A DNA stretch of 64,000 nt, taken from assembly GCA_947501115.1 (NCBI GenBank), contig CANMVX010000017.1:1-64000 (forward strand). Direction: 5' to 3'. The notes beneath the pieces were generated by a model. It saw only the letters and a program-made list of their open reading frames with translations, searched no databases and was not told the DNA's origin. A program made the translations under genes and the position numbers. Below are positions 35,327-42,911 of the stretch, piece by piece. Origin of the DNA: Haliscomenobacteraceae bacterium (GTDB lineage: Bacteria > Bacteroidota > Bacteroidia > Chitinophagales > Saprospiraceae). The first letter of the stretch is position 1; every line of letters starts with the position of its first letter.

Positions 35327-38290
35327 TTAGAAACCTAAGTTGGCACCCAATGTGAAAATACGAGTAGTGAAATAGGTTGATCTCCTTTCAATACCTGGTG
35401 ATAATGGGTCGCCATTTTCAGAGTCAGTAAATCTAACTTCTGGGTCAATACCTGTGTAACCAGTAAGAATGAATGGATTCTGAGCAGAAAGGTAGAAACG
35501 TAAGCTTCTAACGCCTGATCCCGCTTTAACATTCATTTTGTAGCCAATAGTTGCGTTATCTAATTTGATGAAATCACCTTTTTCAACATGCGTGCTATTA
35601 ACCTGTGCTTTAGTAACTTTTTGGTCTAAATATTCGGTATTAACGATGTTATAGTTGTTAACTGTAGTCGTTTCTAAGTTTTCGTAGAAACCACGGTAGC
35701 TATTCCATAATTCGTGACCAAATGCTCCTCTGAAGAATAAGTTAACATCCCAATTTCCAAAAGTGAAGGAATTATTTAAACCTGCAGTTAAAGTAGGTAA
35801 ACCTTGTCCAACCACTGTTCTGTCAGCGTCGCAATCACAGAATTTGCCATCACCATTTAAATCCTGGAACTGAGGTGTTCCGTTTGGATTAACACCAATC
35901 TGAACTGGTCCCCATAATTGACCTAATTCTTCTCCTTCTTTCACACGAATCAAGTTAGTGTTATTCTGACCAGGAGAACCCATTCCGGCACGGAAAAGTA
36001 CACCTCCATTACCAAAACTTAAATCACCTGAGGTTAAACTCTCTACTTTAGTTTTGAAAGTAGCTAAGTTAATACCTGCTGTCCAGCTGAATTTCTCCTT
36101 GCTTACAACATTGTAATTCAATGCCGCTTCTAATCCGCTATTTGATAATTCACCAATGTTAACCAATGTTTGACCAAAGAGGTTTGGTGGAACTGGTACG
36201 TCAACCAATAAAATCAAATCTTTTGTTGTTCTTGAGTAGTAATCAATAGTACCTGTTAAACGGTTGTCTAACATAGCGAAATCAAGACCAAAGTCAATTT
36301 CGTTTTTAGTTTCCCAAGCCAAATCAGGGTTTGCATTGGAAACCGGTCCGTAAGTTGGTACATAAGCTCCGTCAATAAAGAAGTTACCTTGACGGCCAAA
36401 TCTTTGAAGAGAAGCATAAGAACTATTAGGTTGGTTACCTGTAATACCCCAGCTACCACGAAGTTTCAAGCTGTTTACACCTGGTAATTCAAATAGGTTT
36501 GATAAAGTAACACCCGCACTCACCGCTGGGAAAAGACCCCATTTGTTGTTCGCTCCAAAACGTGAAGATCCTTCGTAACGTGCACTGGCAGATACGTAGT
36601 AAGTTCCGTCTATATTGATATTTGCACGACCGAAGAAGGCAACTAATCTGTTAGAATTCTTGTAACTGCCAACAGAGCCTAAACCATTGGCAAAGTCAAG
36701 GGCAGCGCCCATGTTATTGTAAGTAAAGGCATCTGTCAAGAAATTACCACCTTGCATATAACTTCCTTCATAAACGAAGTCCTGATAAGAATATCCACCT
36801 AGTAAAGTTACGTTAGAAGAAGCACCAATAGATTTATTGTAATTAACGGTAGCTTCTAATAACTCATTGTAACGCTCGTTAGTTTGCTTTGTAGCTAAAC
36901 CTTTTCTACCAAATCCTCCTCCAAATTTTGAATTCTTAGGAGAATAATCAGCTCTGAAATCAGATTCCCACTGGCTTGAGTAGAAAACACCAACACGTAA
37001 ATCATCGCTCAAACTATAGTCACCACGAACACTGGTAAGTAAACGAGTGTCTTTTCCATCATGGATATTTTGTTCTGCAATCGCTAATGGATTAAAGAAG
37101 TCAAAGATATCGCGTTGTGCATAACCACCAAATCTGCCACCGGCAGTTGGAGAAGTAGTCGTATTATCATAAACAGGCATAGTTGGATTTGCAACTACTG
37201 CATATCTGAATGAATTGGCATCACCATACGTTGCTTCTCTTGTTGTTGAAGAAACATTCACAGTGAAAGTTGCCTTGTCATTAAAGGCTAATTGTGTAAG
37301 ATTTATTCTACCATTTAGTTGGTTAAATCCTGAATTAATACCAATACCGTTAGCATCACGTAAGTTCAAAGAAGTACGGAAAGTTGTGTTGTTCACACCA
37401 CCACCTAAAGAAAGGTTGTGAACCTGAGAATAACTTGTGTTAGTTACTAAGTCCAACCAGTCAGTTGTAGCACCCAAGTTTGGAGCACCTGGAACCTTAC
37501 GGAACTCATCTGCCGTCATAACAGGTATTTTCCTTGCTAAGCTTTCCATACCAACAGAACCATTGTAGTCAGCAGTTACTTTACCTGATTTTCCTGTTTT
37601 AGTAGTGATAAGAATTACACCACTAGAACCACGAGTACCATAAATAGCCGCAGCAGATCCGTCTTTCAATACGTCGATAGAAGCAATATCGTTAGGGTCA
37701 ACAGTGCTTAAAGAACCACCAATAACCCCATCAATTACTACTAAAGGCTCAGCATTAGCACCTACCGTAGATACACCTCTCAGACGTATCTGGAAACCAC
37801 CATTTGGGTCACCACCTGGACGTACAACACTCAAACCTGCTACTTTACCCTGAAGTAACTGAGCAGGATCATTTACAGTACCTCTGTTGAAATCTTCTGA
37901 TTTCAAACTGGTTACCGCACTGGTAATCTCCTTTTTCTTTTGAGTACCATAACCAACCACAACAACCTCACTTAGGGCTTGTTGCTCAAATGCTAAGCTA
38001 ATGTTAACAGTAGTACTGTTACCTACTACTACATTCTGTGTAGCATAGCCTGTAAAAGAAAAAGAAAGCGTTGCATTGGCTCCAACAGTAATCGTGTAGC
38101 TACCGTCTAAGTCCGTTACAGTTCCATTGGAGGTTCCTACTTCAACGACGTTTACGCCGATGAGTCCCTCTCCATTTCCTGCATCAATCACTTTTCCACT
38201 GATTTTGCCTCCTTGAGCATTAGCCATTCCAATAGCCAACACAGAAAAGCACAAAACCGAGAAAACATGTTTCAGAAATCGTTGTTTCAT
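35327..38290 (-). CDS. SusC/RagA-family TonB-dependent outer-membrane transporter
   Basis: A 987-residue transporter. A signal peptide runs to about residue 25 (MANAQ), then a CarboxypepD-regulatory-like domain (GKISGKVIDAGNGEGLIGV), the SusC signature LSEVVVVGYGTQKKKEITSA near 107, and the plug with ILITTKTGKSG. The barrel ends ITLG..LGF-like at the C-terminus. It would import the ligand captured by SusD using TonB energy. One calcium-like loop reads DLNGDGKFCDCDADRT with two extra Cys. It is the first gene of the cluster; the substrate is unknown. Confidence 0.95.
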   Translation of the reverse strand: MKQRFLKHVFSVLCFSVLAIGMANAQGGKISGKVIDAGNGEGLIGVNVVEVGTSNGTVTDLDGSYTITVGANATLSFSFTGYATQNVVVGNSTTVNISLAFEQQALSEVVVVGYGTQKKKEITSAVTSLKSEDFNRGTVNDPAQLLQGKVAGLSVVRPGGDPNGGFQIRLRGVSTVGANAEPLVVIDGVIGGSLSTVDPNDIASIDVLKDGSAAAIYGTRGSSGVILITTKTGKSGKVTADYNGSVGMESLARKIPVMTADEFRKVPGAPNLGATTDWLDLVTNTSYSQVHNLSLGGGVNNTTFRTSLNLRDANGIGINSGFNQLNGRINLTQLAFNDKATFTVNVSSTTREATYGDANSFRYAVVANPTMPVYDNTTTSPTAGGRFGGYAQRDIFDFFNPLAIAEQNIHDGKDTRLLTSVRGDYSLSDDLRVGVFYSSQWESDFRADYSPKNSKFGGGFGRKGLATKQTNERYNELLEATVNYNKSIGASSNVTLLGGYSYQDFVYEGSYMQGGNFLTDAFTYNNMGAALDFANGLGSVGSYKNSNRLVAFFGRANINIDGTYYVSASARYEGSSRFGANNKWGLFPAVSAGVTLSNLFELPGVNSLKLRGSWGITGNQPNSSYASLQRFGRQGNFFIDGAYVPTYGPVSNANPDLAWETKNEIDFGLDFAMLDNRLTGTIDYYSRTTKDLILLVDVPVPPNLFGQTLVNIGELSNSGLEAALNYNVVSKEKFSWTAGINLATFKTKVESLTSGDLSFGNGGVLFRAGMGSPGQNNTNLIRVKEGEELGQLWGPVQIGVNPNGTPQFQDLNGDGKFCDCDADRTVVGQGLPTLTAGLNNSFTFGNWDVNLFFRGAFGHELWNSYRGFYENLETTTVNNYNIVNTEYLDQKVTKAQVNSTHVEKGDFIKLDNATIGYKMNVKAGSGVRSLRFYLSAQNPFILTGYTGIDPEVRFTDSENGDPLSPGIERRSTYFTTRIFTLGANLGF

Positions 38291-38402
38291 AAAATCTGGT
38301 TTAAAAAAAATGCTTAATAAATGTTTATTCGTAATAAATCCTTTAAAGTTTTTGTTTCAGTTGATTTTTTTTTAAAAAATCATTGAAATTCTCTTTTGCA
38401 CT

Positions 38403-38410
38403 CAAATTTA
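38403..38410 (-). promoter_or_regulatory. Possible -7 element upstream of the SusC gene
   Basis: On the minus strand the sequence is TAAATTTG, matching the Bacteroidota -7 consensus TAnnTTTG. It lies about 113 bases upstream of the SusC start. No convincing TTG -33 box lies at the usual distance. Confidence 0.3.
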
Positions 38411-38449
38411 GATAATAAATCTATATTTTATAGGAACAGCGTAAAATAA

Positions 38450-38466
38450 TACCTCTTCGAGAGGTA
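38450..38466 (-). terminator. Short hairpin downstream of ybeY
   Basis: TACCTCT-TCG-AGAGGTA is a perfect 7-bp stem with a 3-base loop. On the minus strand an AT-rich stretch with a T-run follows. It lies 80 bases past the ybeY stop and upstream of the SusC gene. Confidence 0.5.
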
Positions 38467-38546
38467 AAATTCCCTTTTTATATTCCGTTTAACGAAATCC
38501 TATTTTCTTTCGCTGCTTTATGGAGTAATTAATTATTACTTTCTTT

Positions 38547-39020
38547 CTATTTGTGTCCTTTGTAATGTCCTAATGCCTCATTTTCTTTTTGATCCATTTC
38601 CTCCTTCTCGGCAGGCGTTTTATCTTTAAATCCACATAAATGTAAGACCCCGTGTATAATAACTCGAAGCAATTCTTCCTCAAAGCTTACCTTGAAAGTA
38701 GCTGCATTGTCTCGTACTCTCTCGATGCTGATAAATATATCTCCCTCAATTTGTGGTGGGGTACTATATGGAAAGGTGATGATGTCAGTAAGAGTATCAT
38801 GGTCCAAATAACTGACGTTTAACTGATGAAGATAGTCATCGCTACAAAAGATGAAGTTTATAAAACTTAAATTACAAGCGTATTTTTCTATGGTTTGTTC
38901 TATCCAGGGTATTATTTGATCTGTATGCTGAGGTTCAAAGGCTATGTCTTCTGAAAAAAAAGAGATGGGAGATGTTTCTTCATCCATTTCCTCTTCAGGA
39001 ATATTATTTTCTGAAATCAT
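38547..39020 (-). CDS. ybeY: Endoribonuclease YbeY
   Basis: A 157-residue metal-dependent RNase involved in 16S rRNA 3'-end maturation and ribosome quality control. NVSYLDHDTLTDIITFPY and the metal motif HGVLHLCGFKDKT are present. The classical motif is HGxLHLxGYDH; here the third His is replaced by Lys-Asp, as I recall for other Bacteroidota YbeY proteins. The ATG overlaps the stop of the upstream ATPase gene by four bases, so the two are translationally coupled. Confidence 0.93.
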   Translation of the reverse strand: MISENNIPEEEMDEETSPISFFSEDIAFEPQHTDQIIPWIEQTIEKYACNLSFINFIFCSDDYLHQLNVSYLDHDTLTDIITFPYSTPPQIEGDIFISIERVRDNAATFKVSFEEELLRVIIHGVLHLCGFKDKTPAEKEEMDQKENEALGHYKGHK

Positions 39021-39403
39021 ATTTTGAAATGCATTTCAACCGTACGACCGTTATCTTTATACTGAATTTGGTCGCATAATCTTTGCATTAAAAACACGCC
39101 TCTTCCTCCGCATTTACAGATGTTTTCATCACAAGTTGGATCCGGCACACTGGCAGGGTCAAACCCGCAGCCCTGATCAGAAACGCGTATAGCTATAGTG
39201 TCCGATTTTTTTTGCAGATTTATTTGGACGACTTTGTTTTCGTCATAATGGTTGCCATGAGTAATAGCATTAGTCACAGCCTCTGTTAACGATATCAACA
39301 TATTGCCATGAACCTCTTGACTTATCTTGTATTGATGCACCAAATCTTGTACGAAACTGTCAAGAACATTGATGCTCCTTAAATTGGAGGGGAGTTTAAG
39401 CAT
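39017..39403 (-). CDS. RsbW-like anti-sigma-type ATP-binding protein
   Basis: A 128-residue GHKL/HATPase_c_2 domain protein. The N-box is ISLTEAVTNAITHGN, and the G1 box is VSDQGCGFDPASVPD; GGRGVFLMQRLCD is the lid/G2 segment. Such proteins are serine kinases that bind a sigma factor or STAS protein and are often in stress circuits. No sigma factor or STAS gene is adjacent. It is coupled to ybeY by a four-base overlap. A Cys-rich insert (CDENICKCGG) near the lid is present. Confidence 0.85.
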   Translation of the reverse strand: MLKLPSNLRSINVLDSFVQDLVHQYKISQEVHGNMLISLTEAVTNAITHGNHYDENKVVQINLQKKSDTIAIRVSDQGCGFDPASVPDPTCDENICKCGGRGVFLMQRLCDQIQYKDNGRTVEMHFKI

Positions 39404-39430
39404 GATACACTACCGTTAGGTTTAAAAATC

Positions 39431-39454
39431 ATTAGATGATTTTTGTCATCTAAT
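39431..39454. promoter_or_regulatory. Hairpin in the 5' region of the anti-sigma-like gene
   Basis: ATTAGATGA and TCATCTAAT form a perfect 9-bp stem with a 6-base loop, 28 bases upstream of the ATG at 39403. It is in the leader rather than after a gene, and it may be an operator or RNA structure. Confidence 0.35.
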
Positions 39455-39488
39455 CAATTGACAATAGTGTTCACGGGATTATTGATGC

Positions 39489-39537
39489 AAAAGTATATCC
39501 GAATATTGAGAAAGTCAATATGCGGATATACTTTTTT
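39489..39537. terminator. Long intrinsic terminator after the DUF4175 gene
   Basis: Arms 39491-39509 and 39515-39533 pair at 18 of 19 positions around GAAAG, and the stem extends into an A-run and a T-run. It starts 17 bases past the DUF4175 stop, so DUF4175 and the anti-sigma/ybeY pair are separate transcripts. Confidence 0.8.
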
Positions 39538-39549
39538 ACCTATTCAATT

Positions 39550-42500
39550 TTAATTATTTGATTTATAAGACTTTAGATATGTTTCAACTAAATTCTTATA
39601 ATATGGCTTTAAAGAAGGGGACACGGTTTGATAATTTTGAATCTCAGCTTTCCTTTGGCGGATATATTCTTCTAAAGCGGGCGGCATAGGTGCTGGTATA
39701 GTTTTAGCTATTTCCGCTTTTCTTTTTTCATCTTGATCCTGTTGTCTCTCCGCCTTTTCAAATTCAAGCATTCTCGTTAATATTTGTTGCTGGCGTTTCA
39801 TTACTTCGCCATTCATTCGCTTATTTACTAAATCTATTTCCGTTTTATTCATCTCCTCTACCATCTCTTGCATCTCTTTATTGCCACCTTTTCCCTGTTG
39901 TTGTAACTTGCGTTGTTTTGCTTCCATAGCTTTTCGTAAAGCAGCTTGCTTTGCAGCCATTTCAGCAAAATCTTTTGCACTTGGGCTTTTTCCCTCTTTT
40001 TGCTTCCCCTTCATCTGTTCATTTAACTTTTCTTGCCCTTCTGACATCTGATCTTTAGGTTCACCCTGCCCAGGACTATTTGGATCAGCACACATTTGCT
40101 GTCCTTTCATTTTTGAGGCCATCTGTTGTTGAAGTTGCTCTAAACTCTCACTAAGCATTAAGGCCAGATCATTTAAACTTTTCATGCCACGCTGTTGGAA
40201 ATCAGCCGCTGTCGTTTTTTTCCGCTCCTCTAACTGAACGATAGATTCTTTATACGATCTGTTTATTTCCATTACTTTGTCGGTTACAAAGCTTTCAAGT
40301 TGAATCATTCTTTTAGCTAAGGCCTGTAAAGTATCTTCTGCTATTTTAAAATCGTCTTTTAATTTATTTTGCTTTTGAGTAAGCTGCACAAATTTAGGCG
40401 TAGATGGATCCGTTTTATTAAACTCAGAAATCAAATCTTCCTGGCTAAATGAAAGAGAAACAAGGTTTTCAAGTAATTGCCTTAGGGTCTTCATATCCAT
40501 TTGCATTTGCTTCATCTGCCCGGCTTGCATTTGGTTTTGCATCTGACTCGCCATTTCCTTCATTTTCTTGGCCGCGTCTTTTTGATTTTTACTCGCCTTA
40601 TCATTCTTTTTTTGTTCCAGATTTTGCTGGCTGTCTTTCATGTCCCGCTGAATATCCTTTGCGTCCTCTTTCTTATCGTCCATCTTTTGTGGCTTCTCTA
40701 AGGCATCATTCTTTTTTGCAATTTCTTTCAACTTTTCTTCTACCTTTTTAAATTCTTCTTGTAATTCCTTCTGCTTTTCAATTAATTTCTCTTGCGATGC
40801 CTCTTGTTTTTCAGGCGATTCCTTTTGGGAATCTTTTTGATTGGCCTCCGTTTCTTTCGTCAGTTCTTCCTGCTTATCTGATAATTTTTCCAGTTCTTTT
40901 GCCGTTTCAGTTACCTCCTTTTCAATCTCAAGTTGTTTGAATAACTCAAGCATCCTATCCATTTGCTTATTTACCTTATTATCATTCATCTCCATTTCTT
41001 CCATCATCTTTAAGGCCTCATCTTTATTCAGTTCCTGCATAAGTTCCTGAATTTTTTCCATCAGAGATTTCATTTCGTCATTCACCACCTCTTCCATTAA
41101 ATCTTCAAGTTTCTCCTGTTTTTCCTTCATCTCCTCACTTCTTTCAGAAAATTCTTCCTGATTCTTCTTATTCTCCTCCATGGCTTTTTTAGCCTCTTCA
41201 ACCAATTTTTCTAATTCTTTTTGTTGGTCTAATATCCGTTGAAGTTCTTTTCTCGTCTGCCAATCCATTTCTTTTTGTTGCAACAACTTTTCACGCATCT
41301 TTTGAAGTTGTTCTTGCAATTTTTTGGATTCCTTGGCAGCATCCATCATATTTTTTTGAATCAAATCTTCATTCAAATCTTCCATCTTTTTAAATTCCTC
41401 TACCGTTGGCATTTCATAAGTCCACGAGGTTGATTTGGCCGATTTGCTGCCATTAACGCCGTCATTATCAAATACCTCAAAGTAGTATTGGATATTATCC
41501 CCAGGTTCAATATTTATAGTGCTAAGGTCAAATGAATGCCTGAAAGCCACCGGAGAACCTTCATTTTGTTTGATAATCTGGGTTTTCTCAGTGATCAGTT
41601 TATCACCCCGGAACAATGAATAATTAAAATTTATTTTTTCTATACCATAATCATCGGAAGCATCACCAGCCAGAAATAGTAACTTATTATTGGTACTATC
41701 TTCAAATTTCTGGGCATTTATTTCTGGGTACTTATCGGGTATAACATTCAGATTATATCTTACTGAATCCCCTTTAGGTAAAGCTTTATTGCTAAAAAAT
41801 ACCTGATAAATATCGTCTTTTAATGCCTTTTTCTTGTAAGTGAACAGATAATCACTGAATCGCTTTGCCTCAGATCTCCTTTTTTCGGTCTCAAAATAAA
41901 AGGAAATATCGTCTGTGTGGTTGGCATCAAAGACCCAATTCACCAAGGTCCCTTGAGGTATTACCAGGTCGCCAATATTTTGAATAGTCTCATCTTTTCT
42001 ACCCGTGTAAGATGGGTAATCTAATGAAATTTCAAATCCCTGTATAGTAGGTTTTGAAAGTACGTTTAGCGTAAAAGTGGGTGATTTTACTTCCGCACCT
42101 GATATCTTAAACCGAGTGGTTTCGGCAACGTTATTGAAACGATAAGAAAATTGATCAGGACCTTCTTTTTTAAGTCTATATGGATATCCCCCAATCTCTA
42201 TAAAAGCTTCATCGGGCAATTGATTACCCTCTACCCGTATGTTTAAAACAAAATCGCTGTTTTGTACAACTTCTAATTTTTCGTTTGTTACAGAAAACTG
42301 AAATGGAGATGGCTTAATAAACTCTTTACCATTGTAAATGAGTCTTTCTGTTGAATCAATAAGCAAACTGGGCGCCGCAAATAACAAGATGAATAATAGT
42401 AACAATGGAGGTAGCGCATATCGCAAATACCTGCTGTTTTGATTTAAATTTATAGCAGCCTTGAATGGAACTAATTTGATTTCCGATGCTTTTTGATCAA

Positions 42501-42906
42501 TGCCCGCTAAGATTAAATCGGGTGCCTCCGCGTTGTTCGCCAATTGCTTCAACTGTAATATATTGAGCAACTTATCTCCAACATTATTGAAGTGGCTTCC
42601 AATAATATTTGCAGCCTGCTCATGAGAGATTAATTGTCCTAAACGAAAATATTTCGCCGACGGAACAAATACCCAATTAAATAGTGATATTCCTGAAATA
42701 CCCAGAAAGGAAAATAAAAGAGCTTTCCTGCCTAAAGTTGGGAAGTAAAAGTAATATTCAAGCGTATTGATGGTTAAAAAAAGAACTAATATCAACGCTA
42801 CGCTGTATAAAGTTCCTTTTAACAGCTGGTTTAAATAAAACTTTCGAATAAACTGATCTAATTTATTAATCAGTATTTCATATTGGTCCTGGGTAGATGT
42901 ATTCAT
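39550..42906 (-). CDS. DUF4175 membrane-anchored coiled-coil protein
   Basis: An 1,118-residue protein of the Bacteroidota DUF4175 family. Hydrophobic helices lie near 31-48, 62-80 and 158-178. Residues ~180-520 form a beta-rich periplasmic part (VNWVFDANHTDDISFYFE, DNIQYYFEVFDNDGVNG). From ~520 on it is a very long coiled coil rich in Glu, Lys, Gln and Met. The function is unknown; the large extramembrane arm suggests a structural or scaffold role. It is 5 bases from the M1 aminopeptidase on the same strand. A few repeats of KMxE and QxQMxxGQ patterns occur in the tail. Confidence 0.88.
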   Translation of the reverse strand: MNTSTQDQYEILINKLDQFIRKFYLNQLLKGTLYSVALILVLFLTINTLEYYFYFPTLGRKALLFSFLGISGISLFNWVFVPSAKYFRLGQLISHEQAANIIGSHFNNVGDKLLNILQLKQLANNAEAPDLILAGIDQKASEIKLVPFKAAINLNQNSRYLRYALPPLLLLFILLFAAPSLLIDSTERLIYNGKEFIKPSPFQFSVTNEKLEVVQNSDFVLNIRVEGNQLPDEAFIEIGGYPYRLKKEGPDQFSYRFNNVAETTRFKISGAEVKSPTFTLNVLSKPTIQGFEISLDYPSYTGRKDETIQNIGDLVIPQGTLVNWVFDANHTDDISFYFETEKRRSEAKRFSDYLFTYKKKALKDDIYQVFFSNKALPKGDSVRYNLNVIPDKYPEINAQKFEDSTNNKLLFLAGDASDDYGIEKINFNYSLFRGDKLITEKTQIIKQNEGSPVAFRHSFDLSTINIEPGDNIQYYFEVFDNDGVNGSKSAKSTSWTYEMPTVEEFKKMEDLNEDLIQKNMMDAAKESKKLQEQLQKMREKLLQQKEMDWQTRKELQRILDQQKELEKLVEEAKKAMEENKKNQEEFSERSEEMKEKQEKLEDLMEEVVNDEMKSLMEKIQELMQELNKDEALKMMEEMEMNDNKVNKQMDRMLELFKQLEIEKEVTETAKELEKLSDKQEELTKETEANQKDSQKESPEKQEASQEKLIEKQKELQEEFKKVEEKLKEIAKKNDALEKPQKMDDKKEDAKDIQRDMKDSQQNLEQKKNDKASKNQKDAAKKMKEMASQMQNQMQAGQMKQMQMDMKTLRQLLENLVSLSFSQEDLISEFNKTDPSTPKFVQLTQKQNKLKDDFKIAEDTLQALAKRMIQLESFVTDKVMEINRSYKESIVQLEERKKTTAADFQQRGMKSLNDLALMLSESLEQLQQQMASKMKGQQMCADPNSPGQGEPKDQMSEGQEKLNEQMKGKQKEGKSPSAKDFAEMAAKQAALRKAMEAKQRKLQQQGKGGNKEMQEMVEEMNKTEIDLVNKRMNGEVMKRQQQILTRMLEFEKAERQQDQDEKRKAEIAKTIPAPMPPALEEYIRQRKAEIQNYQTVSPSLKPYYKNLVETYLKSYKSNN

Positions 42907-42911
42907 TTTAT

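Noticed and set aside
40449..40751. Several plus frames opposite the DUF4175 coiled coil (40449-41433)
   Set aside because: Antisense of Glu/Lys/Gln codons gives long Leu/Phe/Ser frames by composition alone.
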